From positions 24,905-88,904 of the forward strand of contig CAMHEL010000001.1 of NCBI GenBank assembly GCA_946184125.1: DNA of 64,000 nucleotides, given 5' to 3'. Shown one piece after another: positions 51,797 through 61,255 of this stretch (position 1 is the stretch's first letter; each line of letters begins with the position of its first letter). The notes below the pieces were generated by a model, which searched no databases, was not told the origin of the DNA, and saw only the letters and a program-made list of their open reading frames with translations. Made by a program: the position numbers and the translations under genes. Source of the stretch: an uncultured Prevotellaceae bacterium. Lineage in GTDB: Bacteria > Bacteroidota > Bacteroidia > Bacteroidales > Bacteroidaceae.

Positions 51797-53920
51797 TCAT
51801 TCGCCCACTTCTTCCCACACGAGGACGGAGCCGTTGTGCCGGGCGGGGTCGGGACCAGTGTAGTCCATCGAGTAGGGACTGCCGGTTGTGGGGCTCTTGC
51901 CGATGTAGCGGTGGGTGCGAAGCGAGAAGAGCATGAACTCATGGTTGAGATAATCCTGCCAGAGGAACAGCTCGGCTTCATTGCTGTCTGAGGTGAAACG
52001 CACATCGCCGGCGAGGCCTTCCCCATACACCTTGATGTAGCGGCCGTCGGCACATTTTAAAATCACTTTGCCTTGACCGCGGTCGAGGACGGTGAACCTC
52101 GTCAGCTTGCTCTTGTCGCCGACATGGCTGTCGTGCAGCAGACCGTGCTGGAGGGCGATGGCGGGAAGACCGGTGGCCTTGTTGATGATGCGGAACGTCT
52201 TGCCGTAAGGGATGTTGCCGCTGCGGTCGGCACAAGGCTCTTCTACCGTGAAGTTGTCGAACTCGGCATATCCGCCTTGCTTGCCGTTTTTGTTGAAGGC
52301 GAAGAGGGCGTGCCGCGAGCCTTGGAAGGTGATGAGCTGGTAACTCAAGGGCATCATGCGACCGATGGTCTGGAAGGTCTTGCCGTCGGTGGAGTAGGCA
52401 TACTGGGCCTGGTCGTTGTCATACTCGCCGATGCAGCGAAGCCAAACCTTGCCTTGGGGCAGCGTTACTGGCACATCCACGGTGTCGTTGGTGAGTTGCT
52501 CGAAGCAGCGGAGGGTCAGACCTTTGCCTGCCTTGACGATGCCAAGCCATGAGCAGGGCACGTTGATGTTGCCTAAGCCGCAGACGTCGCCGTCCTTCAT
52601 GCCTTTCACATAAAGTTCCACGGTGGCGACAGACTTGGGGCCGATGACACGCTGGGTCAGCGTGTTGCGGGCCCACATCAGTTGCTCGGCGGGCATGGCG
52701 TTGATGCGCAGCTTGCCGCCTTTCAGGCTCCACTGTTTCTCGTCGGGGTTGTGGTTCCACTGCCATACACGGCCGAGCGACTTCCCGTCAAAATTCTCGC
52801 TGCGGTTGTAGGGGGCGCGAAGGGGCTGGGCCTCCTCGCCAATGCCGTAGCAACCCTGTTTCGTGTCGGGCTTGAACCAGGTGCGGGGGGCACGACCGAG
52901 GTTGCCTTTCAAGCCCACCATGGGCCAACCGTCGACCCAGGTCATGGGCATCAGGCATACCGTGCGACCGATGGAGTGGAAGTCCTGCATCAGGAGGGCC
53001 CACCAACTGCCGTCGGGACCTTGCACAATGCCGCCTTGGTGGGCGTTGGTGCATGCCGTGGCATCCTTGTCCAATGCGCCGAGACCGAACTGCGTGCCGT
53101 CGTGGCCGATGCGGTATTTCTCGCCACGGGGTACTTGGGTCAGCGAAGCGGCGTGGTAGCCGTAGGTCTCGTCGGCGGTGATGACACGTGTCTCGTAGGG
53201 ACCCCATATCGATTTCGAACGGGAGCAAAGCGTGCGGCCGTTGGGGCGGTAGTCGGTGGAGATGAGGTAGTACATACCGTCAATCTTATACATGTGGTGA
53301 CCTTCCCCCACACCATTGCCTTCGGCGATGATGGTGCGGGTGGTGCCTTCCTTCGGACCGCTCATGTCGGGCTCTAGTTCGGTGCATTTCACTTCACCGT
53401 AGCCGTGGATGGCATATATCTTCCCGTCATCGTCGAACAAGACGCTGAGGTCGTAGATGTTGCCTTTCATATTGTGGTGCTCCCACGGACCGCGGATGTC
53501 CTTCGAGGTGTAGCATTGCAAACCTTTGCCGTTGACATTGGTGTAGACATAAAACTGGCCGTTGGCGTGGCGGATGCAAGGGGCCCACACCCCTTGACCA
53601 TAAATCTCCTCATGGTTCTTCAGCGAGAAACGGTCTTCCGTGAAGTCGAAACGGTCGAAACAATACGAGATGTTTTCCCAGTTCACCAGGTCTTTCGAGT
53701 GAAGTATCACCAGGCCGGGCACGCTGTGCATCGTTGTGCCTGCGAGATAGTAGTCATCGCCTACACGGAGGATGTCGGGATCGCTGAACTCATCGTAGAA
53801 CAGCGGATTGGTGAATGTCCCGTTGCCATTGTCAGCGCTCCATGAGGAGGCCAGTGTCGTTTGTGCAGAAATGCTCCCTGTGTAGATGGCGAAAAGCGCC
53901 ATCAGTAGTGTTTTTTTCAT
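51797..53920 (-). CDS. GH43 glycoside hydrolase (beta-xylosidase/arabinofuranosidase type)
   Basis: Exported five-bladed beta-propeller enzyme of 707 residues acting on arabinose- or xylose-containing glycans. Signal peptide (LLMALFAIYTGSISAQ). Propeller 35-340 with the three acidic catalytic residues: base D47 in FSDPDILRVGDDYYL, pKa modulator D157 in IYDLSVLFDDDGK and acid E206 in GEGHHMYK. A beta-sandwich follows (about 360-565; FDGKSLGRVWQWNHNPDEKQW), as in GH43 xylosidases, and then a C-terminal beta-trefoil-like region with GKVILKCADGRYIKVYG and HRYIGKSP. Stands alone; no SusC/D linked. Confidence 0.92.
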   Translation of the reverse strand: MKKTLLMALFAIYTGSISAQTTLASSWSADNGNGTFTNPLFYDEFSDPDILRVGDDYYLAGTTMHSVPGLVILHSKDLVNWENISYCFDRFDFTEDRFSLKNHEEIYGQGVWAPCIRHANGQFYVYTNVNGKGLQCYTSKDIRGPWEHHNMKGNIYDLSVLFDDDGKIYAIHGYGEVKCTELEPDMSGPKEGTTRTIIAEGNGVGEGHHMYKIDGMYYLISTDYRPNGRTLCSRSKSIWGPYETRVITADETYGYHAASLTQVPRGEKYRIGHDGTQFGLGALDKDATACTNAHQGGIVQGPDGSWWALLMQDFHSIGRTVCLMPMTWVDGWPMVGLKGNLGRAPRTWFKPDTKQGCYGIGEEAQPLRAPYNRSENFDGKSLGRVWQWNHNPDEKQWSLKGGKLRINAMPAEQLMWARNTLTQRVIGPKSVATVELYVKGMKDGDVCGLGNINVPCSWLGIVKAGKGLTLRCFEQLTNDTVDVPVTLPQGKVWLRCIGEYDNDQAQYAYSTDGKTFQTIGRMMPLSYQLITFQGSRHALFAFNKNGKQGGYAEFDNFTVEEPCADRSGNIPYGKTFRIINKATGLPAIALQHGLLHDSHVGDKSKLTRFTVLDRGQGKVILKCADGRYIKVYGEGLAGDVRFTSDSNEAELFLWQDYLNHEFMLFSLRTHRYIGKSPTTGSPYSMDYTGPDPARHNGSVLVWEEVGE

Positions 53921-53959
53921 TTGTTTTTGTAGTTATTTAGGAGTTTGTTAAGCGTATAT

Positions 53960-54160
53960 TTGTTTCTTGTTTGGGGCTTGTCTGGTTCTTGTTGGGTTTT
54001 GTCTGGTTTATATTGGGGCTTGTTCGGTTCTTGTTGGGCTTGTTTTGTTTTTATTATTATCCTCGGAGCCATGTACAACCGGAAGACCGATCTCGGTCTT
54101 CCGATATTCCCCCGCCAGTATCCCAGTCTTCCGATATCCCCGCCGGTATCCTAGTCTTCC
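53960..54160. repeat. GT-rich tandem repeats and a CTTCCGATAT tandem repeat
   Basis: 53970-54060 holds two degenerate units of about 42 bp (GGGGCTTGTCTGGTTCTTGT and GGGGCTTGTTCGGTTCTTGT). 54097-54160 holds three copies of TCTTCCGATAT spaced by CCCCGCC(A/G)GTATCC. No gene is seen in 53921-54220. Confidence 0.8.
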
Positions 54161-54174
54161 GATATGAAAAACCT

Positions 54175-54203
54175 CTCGCCCGTCCGTGTCACGGACGGGC
54201 GAG
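54175..54203 (-). terminator. Terminator of the BspA-like gene
   Basis: 13-bp perfect GC-rich stem CTCGCCCGTCCGT / ACGGACGGGCGAG with loop GTC; on the minus strand it is followed by AGGTTTTTC. Confidence 0.85.
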
Positions 54204-54220
54204 TCGAGTCGAGTCGTGTC

Positions 54221-57200
54221 TTAATTGCCTATGAGGATGGAGACTATCATCATCACATCTGAGATGTCGATGCTTCTGTCGTTGTTCATGTCGGCGTTCT
54301 CTGAGTGGAAGCCCTGATTATTGCCCGATGTGATATAGCTGATGGTCATCATCACGTCGGCAATCGAAACAGCGCCGTCTAAGTTGACATCACCCTTCAG
54401 AATGCTCGAGATAACTGTGAAGTAGCCGCCTTTCCACTTAAGCCAGTTGTCTCCTGAGGTGACTGGCTCATCGGTGGTGGGTGCATCGGGCGTGGGAGTG
54501 AAGCCGGCGGGGCAAATCAGCTGGCAGGGAGATTCCACGGTGCCTATACCTCCACAGGCTTGTGCTTGAATGCCGGCGGACGATGCCGGAATGGCCAATT
54601 CCTGAAGCGATGTACATCCTTGAAGCATACAGGTGGAATAGCCTTCTTCGGGAAGGTTGAGATTGAAGTGGCTCAGGTCGAGTGAAGTCAGGCTGGAGCA
54701 ATTATAGAACATGAATGATGTGATTTCCAGACTGGAAGTGTCGTAATGGCTCACGTCTATCTGCTTGAGATTTTCGCATAGGGCGAACATCTGTTTCATG
54801 CTTTGTGCTTTCGACGTGTTCAAGCCTTCATGGCCTGTTATCGTCTCAAGGTTGGTGCATTGACTGAAGAAGTTCTCGAAAGTAGTCACATTTGAGGTGT
54901 CGAAGCCAGTGAGATTGACTTCTACCAGTTGGGTGCATTTCTGGAACATGGCCAGCATGGAGGTCGCCTTTGAGGTGTCGAAATGACTCAGGTCGAGACT
55001 CGTGAAGCCAGATAGGCTGAACATCAATTCGAAGTGGGTCACCTCAGAGGTGTTGAGATTCTCTATTCCCTCGATGGATGTGGCTTGTCCCATGTTGTAG
55101 AACCACTTGAAGCAAGAGGTGGGGCGAGCCTGACTAAAGGATGGCGTGAATATCACCTTGGTGATGGAGGCTCTCTCTTCTAGCCATTCTGGGACAGTGG
55201 TGCCTTCGTTCAGACGATAGACTTTCACACCGCTGGAGGCAAGGTTGTTCATCTCCCTGTCATAATAGAAAATAAGGTTGTTGTTTTGAAGAGCAGCGTA
55301 GGGCATCACCTCGGGAAGTATAAAGTAGCCATTCTTCCACTGTACCCAGCCTTCACCCTCTGCTTCGCTCACCAGGTTGAAACCTTCGGGGTAATAGAGA
55401 CGGCAGGGAGATTCGGGCTTGCCAACACCGCCACAGCAATCTGTGTAGAATGCATCGGCGGTCATCGGGAGGGAAAGACCCTTTAGGGAAGTGCAACCAC
55501 AAAGGAGATACTGCACATTATCCACATTAAAGGTGAAGTTGCTGAGGTCGAGTGAAGTAAGACTGATGCATTCTTCAAACATCATCGTGAAATCTCTGAC
55601 TGCTGATGTGTTGAAACTGCTCAAATTGACGGATTGGAGATGGTCGCAATACTCAAACATGCCGTTCAGATAGATGACACTGGATGTGTCGAACTTGCTT
55701 AGGTCAAGAGATGTCAGACTTCTGCATTCAGCGAACATCCATTCCATATAGGCCACTTTCGAAGTGTTGAAACTGCTTATATTGAGGGTCGTCAGACTTT
55801 CGCAGCCAGCAAACATCGCCCTCATGCTGGTTACATTCGGCGTCGTGACAGGGGTGAGGGTGAGAGTTTTAAGATTGGTGCAACCGTAGAACATCTGTTG
55901 CATCGTGGTCACATTCGTAGTCTTGAAATTTGTACGGACCCTTATCCTACCGCTCTCCGACATATACGAATGGTCGCCTAAGTTGAGCGTTGTCAATCCA
56001 CTGCAATTTTGGAACATACCGACCATGTCGGTCACCTTGCTCGTGTTCATGCGGAAAACGTTGGGAAGGGTTGTCAGTTTGGTGCATCCGGCGAACATAA
56101 ACCTCATGTTGGTCACTTCCGAGGTGTTGAAGCAGAAATACAAGAGGTTGTCAGGCTCGCTGATGGATGGATTGTGCATGGTGATGCTTTCAAGATTCTC
56201 CATGTTGGCAAACCAGTAATAGCACGATGTGGGACGGGCGCTTCTGAAAGAGGGATTGAAAACCACTTGCGTCACGCTGGCCCTGTCTTCAAACCATTCC
56301 GGCTTGTTCTCGCCCTCGTTCAGATTGTACACCTTGCCCGCACGGCTGTCCTTCTGGTCATCGTAATAGAAGGTCAGAACACCGTCGCTGAGCACGGCAT
56401 AGGGTTGGGGAGTCTGGGCATCGGTGAAGTAGCCCCACTTCCACTTGAACCAGCTTGTCCCGGATTCTTGCTTGTCAAGGACAAAGCCGGAAGGATAGTC
56501 CAGGAAGCAGGGGGCTTCCTGGGTGCCGACGTATTCGCAGGCGGCCTCGTTATGGTCGGCAACGCCATCAGCGTCAACACCTTTGTTCCAGTTGGAAGCA
56601 CCCAAAGGAACAATAAGGGTGGACAGCTGACTGCACCCTCTGATGATACGGTTGGTGGCATCGGAGGCATCGAATTTGAAATTGTTCAAGTCAAGGGTGG
56701 TGAGGGAACTGCAGCCTTCGAACATACTCGTGTAGTCGGTCACCTTGGAGGTGTCGAACTTGCTCACGTCAATCGAGGTGAGGGCTGAGCAACCACCGAA
56801 CATATCACTCATCCTCTCCACTTTGGCGGTGTTGAATTTGCTCACGTCGAGCGTCGTGACCTTGCTGCAATCCTCAAACATGCTGGAAAGGTCGCTGGCT
56901 TTAGAGGTGTTGAAATTGCTCACATCGAGAGAGGTCACAGAACGGCAACCACCGAACATGCTGAAGAGCGCGGTCACAGAGTTGGTGTCGAATTGGCTCA
57001 CATCGAGCGTGGTCACTTTGCCGCAACCGTAGAACATCTGGGCCATCGATTGCATCTTCGACGTGTCGAAATGACTCACGTCGAGCGTCTCAAGCTTGCT
57101 GCACATGAAAAACATGCCCGAGGCGGCGGTCACCTCTGAGGTGTTGAGGTACTGGATGCCCTCTATCTCAACCAGATTGCTCATGTAACTGAACCAGTTC

Positions 57201-58735
57201 GAGCATATGGTGGGCCTGGCTGCCGCAAACGACTCGTCGAACACCACTTTGGTCACTGTGGAGCGCGAGGAAGACCAACCAACACTGCTGTTCGTCGGGA
57301 GGTCGTATGTCGTGCCCTCACGGTTGCCTCTTTCCATGTCGCAGAAGAAGGTCAGGGTCGTCTTGTCTGCCGACAATTGGGCGTAAGGGGTGGGAGGATA
57401 TTTGAACAACCCGCCATAGGAGGTGAATGCTGCTATCTCACCGCCTATGTTCGTCGCTTGCTGCATCGTGGGTGTGAAATCAGGACTTGGCTTGACGAAC
57501 AGGCAACGGTCGCTTTGGGGATTGTAGGTCTTGTGAAAACCGGCAAGACCTTTTAAGGCCTGGTTGTCGCTACGGCCGATGTTGTTGTAGGTCGGTGGGG
57601 CGGAAAACGTCTTCAAACTATACAGGTTGCTCAGTATCTTGGTGTAGTCATGACCGTTTGGGTAGAAATAGAAACTGCTCAGGTTCAGATTCCTCAGCCT
57701 GTAGCAATCGCTGAACATCTCGGTCATGCTGTCCACATTCTCTGTCTTGAAGGTGGTCAGGTCCAGGTCGGTCAGCTGAACGCAGCCGTGGAACATATAG
57801 TTCATGTTCTTCACTCCACTGGTTCGAAGGTTGGAAAAACCGGTGATCGTCTTCAACTTGCTGAACGAGTCAAACCACTTGTAGCAGGTGATGGGACGGC
57901 AGCGGCTGAAGGATGGATGGAAGGTCACAGTGGTCACTGTGGTGTTGGCACCGTAGCTGGACCAGCCGGGAGCCGTGGAGATCTTGTCTACATCATTGTT
58001 CAGATAGATGTCGAAGGGAATACTGGTGCGCACGGCGAGACTGTCGTCGTCATGGAACGAGAGGGTCTTCCTGTCGGTGGAAAGCAAGGCATAGGGCTTC
58101 TGACTGTCCTTGAAAATGCCATCCTTCCACTTCCAGCACCCTTTGCCGTCATAAACCTCGGTGGGCTGGGGCCTGAAAGTGATGGGATAAACCATTATAC
58201 AAGGATTGTCTATCGTACCGGTTCCCTCACAAGAACCAGCCCTCATGAAATGAGCTGTGGCAGGAAGATACAAAACCTCCAGACTATTCATGAAACTCAG
58301 CATGTTGGTCGTGAGAACCGTGTTATCCTTGAAGACGAAACGGCTTAAGTCAAGGTCTTTCAGACTCTCACACTGATAGAACATCCAGCCGAAGGAGCCG
58401 ACATTACGGGTGTTGAGGTTGTAGATGTTGTAGATAGCTGTCAATTGCTTCATCCCCTTGAACCACTTGTAGCACATGGTGGGGCTGGCATTGGCAAAAC
58501 TGGAATCAAAGTAGACGGTTTTCACCGTCGAAGAATGCTCCAGCCATCCAGGATCTGTGTAGCCCGTGGGGAGCTCGTATTTACGACCTTCTGCACGGAT
58601 GTCGTAGTTGTTGTCATAGTAAAAGGTCAGTCTTGAAAAGTCCGAAGAAAAAAAGGCATACGCAGTTTCGGCTTTCATACTGACAGCTCCAAATACCAAC
58701 ATGAGCATGAGGAGCAGGAAACTTGTCTTTTTCAT
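54221..58735 (-). CDS. BspA-like surface protein with DUF285 repeats and a dockerin-like tail
   Basis: 1504 residues. Signal peptide (LLLMLMLVFGAVSMKA). Five blocks follow, each opening with PYA.LS...LTFYYD and VTKVVF.PSF..ARPTSCYKWF and continuing into DUF285/BspA leucine-rich repeats of about 23-25 residues (LDVSHFDTSKMQSMAQMFYGC, LDLSKFDTSSVIYLNGMFEYC). The blocks look like serial duplications of one unit. The end (about 1445-1504) carries two calcium-loop motifs, GDVNLDGAVSIADVM and ADMNNDRSIDISDVM, a type I dockerin-like pair. No cohesin is seen; such tails are common on Prevotella surface proteins. BspA-type proteins bind host or bacterial surfaces; the ligand here is unknown. Confidence 0.9.
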   Translation of the reverse strand: MKKTSFLLLMLMLVFGAVSMKAETAYAFFSSDFSRLTFYYDNNYDIRAEGRKYELPTGYTDPGWLEHSSTVKTVYFDSSFANASPTMCYKWFKGMKQLTAIYNIYNLNTRNVGSFGWMFYQCESLKDLDLSRFVFKDNTVLTTNMLSFMNSLEVLYLPATAHFMRAGSCEGTGTIDNPCIMVYPITFRPQPTEVYDGKGCWKWKDGIFKDSQKPYALLSTDRKTLSFHDDDSLAVRTSIPFDIYLNNDVDKISTAPGWSSYGANTTVTTVTFHPSFSRCRPITCYKWFDSFSKLKTITGFSNLRTSGVKNMNYMFHGCVQLTDLDLTTFKTENVDSMTEMFSDCYRLRNLNLSSFYFYPNGHDYTKILSNLYSLKTFSAPPTYNNIGRSDNQALKGLAGFHKTYNPQSDRCLFVKPSPDFTPTMQQATNIGGEIAAFTSYGGLFKYPPTPYAQLSADKTTLTFFCDMERGNREGTTYDLPTNSSVGWSSSRSTVTKVVFDESFAAARPTICSNWFSYMSNLVEIEGIQYLNTSEVTAASGMFFMCSKLETLDVSHFDTSKMQSMAQMFYGCGKVTTLDVSQFDTNSVTALFSMFGGCRSVTSLDVSNFNTSKASDLSSMFEDCSKVTTLDVSKFNTAKVERMSDMFGGCSALTSIDVSKFDTSKVTDYTSMFEGCSSLTTLDLNNFKFDASDATNRIIRGCSQLSTLIVPLGASNWNKGVDADGVADHNEAACEYVGTQEAPCFLDYPSGFVLDKQESGTSWFKWKWGYFTDAQTPQPYAVLSDGVLTFYYDDQKDSRAGKVYNLNEGENKPEWFEDRASVTQVVFNPSFRSARPTSCYYWFANMENLESITMHNPSISEPDNLLYFCFNTSEVTNMRFMFAGCTKLTTLPNVFRMNTSKVTDMVGMFQNCSGLTTLNLGDHSYMSESGRIRVRTNFKTTNVTTMQQMFYGCTNLKTLTLTPVTTPNVTSMRAMFAGCESLTTLNISSFNTSKVAYMEWMFAECRSLTSLDLSKFDTSSVIYLNGMFEYCDHLQSVNLSSFNTSAVRDFTMMFEECISLTSLDLSNFTFNVDNVQYLLCGCTSLKGLSLPMTADAFYTDCCGGVGKPESPCRLYYPEGFNLVSEAEGEGWVQWKNGYFILPEVMPYAALQNNNLIFYYDREMNNLASSGVKVYRLNEGTTVPEWLEERASITKVIFTPSFSQARPTSCFKWFYNMGQATSIEGIENLNTSEVTHFELMFSLSGFTSLDLSHFDTSKATSMLAMFQKCTQLVEVNLTGFDTSNVTTFENFFSQCTNLETITGHEGLNTSKAQSMKQMFALCENLKQIDVSHYDTSSLEITSFMFYNCSSLTSLDLSHFNLNLPEEGYSTCMLQGCTSLQELAIPASSAGIQAQACGGIGTVESPCQLICPAGFTPTPDAPTTDEPVTSGDNWLKWKGGYFTVISSILKGDVNLDGAVSIADVMMTISYITSGNNQGFHSENADMNNDRSIDISDVMMIVSILIGN

Positions 58736-58775
58736 ATCTTGGAGTATTTGTGAATAGTTTCAGTTAATCTTGCCA

Positions 58776-58783
58776 CAAAGATA
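58776..58783 (-). promoter_or_regulatory. -7 promoter box of the BspA-like gene (TATCTTTG)
   Basis: Minus strand TATCTTTG 41 bp before the ATG; no good TTTG at -33. Confidence 0.55.
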
Positions 58784-58828
58784 ATAGTTTTTACTATATC
58801 TTCCAATTTTTAGAAGAAAAAAGTGAAA

Positions 58829-58867
58829 TACCTCCCTCGTTCCGCCTGTTGCGATGTCATCGATACC
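58829..58867. repeat. GTTGCGAT palindrome repeat, copy 3 (decayed)
   Basis: CCTCCCTCGTTCCGCCTGTT and GCGATGTCATCG match the 33.8 and 34.9 kb copies, but the second arm reads ATCGATAC, so the palindrome is partly lost. Confidence 0.7.
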
Positions 58868-58943
58868 ATGGCTCATTCCGCATCAGCCATGCCCCAAAAA
58901 CACATTTTTCTTCACAATTATGTGCCGTTTCATTTTTTTTGTG

Positions 58944-58951
58944 TATTTTTG
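58944..58951 (+). promoter_or_regulatory. -7 promoter box of the DUF6377 gene (TATTTTTG), almost abutting the ATG
   Basis: TATTTTTG ends 5 bp before the ATG at 58957. Transcription would begin at or next to the start codon, so the mRNA may be leaderless. Confidence 0.45.
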
Positions 58952-58956
58952 GCACG

Positions 58957-60624
58957 ATGAAGCGTATCCTACTGTTTTTGTACCTTTCATTATTGGCCAT
59001 CGGCCTGAATGCTAAGGTCAATCTCGACTCCCTCTACCACTGCCTCGACATGGAAATCGACCGTTTCCCTGAGTATGTGGCGAAGCACGAAGCCGAGGTC
59101 GAGACACTGCGGCAGCAACTCGTCAACTCGGATGACAACAACAAGAGTTATGAACTGGCCATGGCGCTGTACGACCGTTACAGGGCTTTCGTCAACGACT
59201 CCGCCATACATTACCTTCGGGTCTGCATCAATCTGGCTGAGAAAGAGAACCAAAGGGAAAGGGTGGGGGAGTGCTGGGCACTCCTGGCACTGAGATGCTC
59301 GAATACTGGCATGTACGACGAGGCGCTCGAAATGCTAAGGCACGTCAATACGGCGCAGCTCGACGAACATGGACTCGGGGTATACTACGAGGCGTGCAAC
59401 CATGTCTACAACGAATTGGCTTACTATACTCATCTCGATGACATGAGGGAGGAATATGCCGCAAAGGCAAGAACCTATGAGGAACTGCTCCTCGCCACAG
59501 TGCCGCAGCAGTCCGACGCCGCTTTCCTCAGAAGGGAAATGAGAGACCTCACTTCTGGAGTTCTCGACAAGTCGATGGAGACCAATACGCAGTGGCTCGC
59601 AACGGTGGAGAAGGGAAGCCACCGATATGCGCTCGTCGCACTCTATAGATACTTGGAGTTCAATGCAATAAACGATACCGACAACATGATGTACTGGCTC
59701 GTGGAGTCGGCGCTTTCCGATGTGCGCAACGCTGTCATGGACCAAGGCTCGCTGTGGGAAATGGCCAACCAACTCATGCTGCAGGGAGATGTCGACCGGG
59801 CACACAAATACATCAACTTCACCAGCACATGCACCAACAGATATGGCTCGCGGCAGCGAAACTGGCAAATATCACCTTTGCTTTCCGACATCGCCAACAG
59901 GTATAAGGCTCGTAGCGACCGAAACCATAAACGCCTCATGATGACGCTTGCTGGCATCAGCGTCCTCGCACTGCTGCTCATGGTGTCACTGCTCTATGTC
60001 AACCGACAGAGAAAACGACTCGCTTCAGCTCAGCTCAAACAGAAACTGACGAACGAAATGCTCGCAGCTGCTAACGAACAACTGTCGGAGAAAAACCATG
60101 CCCTGTCGGATGTCAACGGACAGCTGCATGCGCTCAACGACCTGCTCGCCGAATCTAATAAGGTGAAAGAGGAGTATGTCGGGCGATTCATGAGGCTCTG
60201 CTCCATTTACATCGATAAAATGGACAAATTCCGGAACAGGGTCAACAAGATGATAAAAAACAGGGAGTACGACGAACTCTATGCTGCAACAAGGGGGCAG
60301 GACTCTAAAAACCAACAACTCGAGGAACTCTACGAGAGTTTCGATGCGGCGTTCCTCCATCTCTTCCCGAATTTCATCGAAGAGGTCAACGCACTGCTGA
60401 AACCCGACAAGCAAATGGAACTCGAAAAAAACAACCGCATGAACACCGGCCTCAGAATCCTCGCTCTCATTAGGCTCGGCATCAACGACAGTTCCAAAAT
60501 AGCAGAATTCCTCAACTACAGCGTCAACACCATCTACAATTACAGAGCTCGCCTCAAAAACAACGCCGCCCAAGACCGCGAAAATTTCGAAAACCACGTG
60601 AAAAACATCGGAATGCCGAAGTAG
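58957..60624 (+). CDS. DUF6377-type membrane regulator-like protein
   Basis: 555 residues from ATG 58957 (MKRILLFLYLSLLAIGLNA, signal peptide). A periplasmic helical TPR-like region (20-320) is followed by one transmembrane helix (about 328-348), a cytoplasmic coiled coil (352-405; LASAQLKQKLTNEMLAAANEQL) and a C-terminal domain with a helix-turn-helix-like end, LIRLGINDSSKIAEFLNYSVNTIYNYRARLKN (about 490-530). The layout suggests a one-component membrane sensor that binds DNA directly. Targets are unknown; the divergent BspA-like gene is the nearest candidate. The ORF-track start adds 36 residues that lie upstream of the promoter. Confidence 0.82.
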   Translation: MKRILLFLYLSLLAIGLNAKVNLDSLYHCLDMEIDRFPEYVAKHEAEVETLRQQLVNSDDNNKSYELAMALYDRYRAFVNDSAIHYLRVCINLAEKENQRERVGECWALLALRCSNTGMYDEALEMLRHVNTAQLDEHGLGVYYEACNHVYNELAYYTHLDDMREEYAAKARTYEELLLATVPQQSDAAFLRREMRDLTSGVLDKSMETNTQWLATVEKGSHRYALVALYRYLEFNAINDTDNMMYWLVESALSDVRNAVMDQGSLWEMANQLMLQGDVDRAHKYINFTSTCTNRYGSRQRNWQISPLLSDIANRYKARSDRNHKRLMMTLAGISVLALLLMVSLLYVNRQRKRLASAQLKQKLTNEMLAAANEQLSEKNHALSDVNGQLHALNDLLAESNKVKEEYVGRFMRLCSIYIDKMDKFRNRVNKMIKNREYDELYAATRGQDSKNQQLEELYESFDAAFLHLFPNFIEEVNALLKPDKQMELEKNNRMNTGLRILALIRLGINDSSKIAEFLNYSVNTIYNYRARLKNNAAQDRENFENHVKNIGMPK

Positions 60625-60625
60625 A

Positions 60626-60702
60626 TTTGAGGTTTGAGATTTGATGTTTGAGGTTTGGGATTAGAGTTTTGGGCTTTGATGTTTGAGATTTGAGGTTTGA
60701 AG
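60626..60702. repeat. TTTGAG low-complexity repeat
   Basis: Degenerate repeats of TTTGAGRTTTGAGATTTG. Similar runs lie at 51161-51200 and, inverted, at 62398-62432. Confidence 0.8.
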
Positions 60703-60712
60703 TAACTGAAGG

Positions 60713-60867
60713 AGGTCGGTGTCTCCGAGCCCGACAAAGATTATCGTGCCAAAAATGGATGGCCAGAAAAACGAAGCAAAAAGAATCCTTACGACTCAAA
60801 ACTAATCACAACTCTCAACCCTCAACTCTAAATCCGTAGGTCGGTGTCTCCGAGCCCGACAAAGATT
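60713..60867. repeat. Two copies of the AGGTCGG...CCCGACAAAGATT element
   Basis: 60713-60742 and 60838-60867 are identical over 30 bp (GTCTCCGAGCCCGACAAAGA core); a third copy with a perfected GTCGGG/CCCGAC stem is at 62658-62686. Copies two and three are followed by CGAACTCATTTG. Confidence 0.85.
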
Positions 60868-60886
60868 TTCCTTTCGAACTCATTTG

Positions 60887-60950
60887 CCAATCAAGGGGAC
60901 AGCCAATCAAGGGGCCAGCCAATCAAGGGGCCAGGTCTTTGATTGGCCCC
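60887..60950. repeat. 16-bp tandem repeat with inverted tail
   Basis: Three units of CCAATCAAGGGG(A/C)CAG at 60887, 60903, 60919, then TTTGATTGGCCCCTTT in inverse orientation, which can fold with any unit. Confidence 0.85.
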
Positions 60951-61020
60951 TTTATCTGTCGAAATTATTATCCCCTTTATCTGTCGAATTTAATAATCCC
61001 GTGCGCCTCATCTCCCCTCC

Positions 61021-61145
61021 GCCGCTTGCGGGGAGGGGCTGGGGGTGGGGTGTCAATATAGTGTGGGGTGTCAATATAGGCTGGTGGGGTGTCAATATAG
61101 GATGGAATGCCAATATAGGCTGGGGGTGGGGTGTCAATATAGGGC
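61021..61145. repeat. GTGGGGTGTCAATATAG tandem repeat
   Basis: Five spaced copies of TG(T/C)CAATATAG, four of them after GTGGGG, with GGCTGG spacers, following a GGGGAGGGGCTGGGGGTGGGG block like that in the MITE-like element. No gene is seen in 60625-61255. Confidence 0.8.
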
Positions 61146-61255
61146 CTGTCATCTCAAAAAACCTTGTCGAAAGAAAAATCCCGTGCCCCCAAAACAAACA
61201 AAATGCCCCTCTCCTGCTGGAGAGAGGCATAAAGTCTGCGTCGAAAGCGTTGCTT

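Noticed and set aside
54221-54420. Dockerin-like tail as evidence for a cellulosome
   Set aside because: No cohesin or scaffoldin is in the window, and such tails are common on non-cellulosomal surface proteins of this group.
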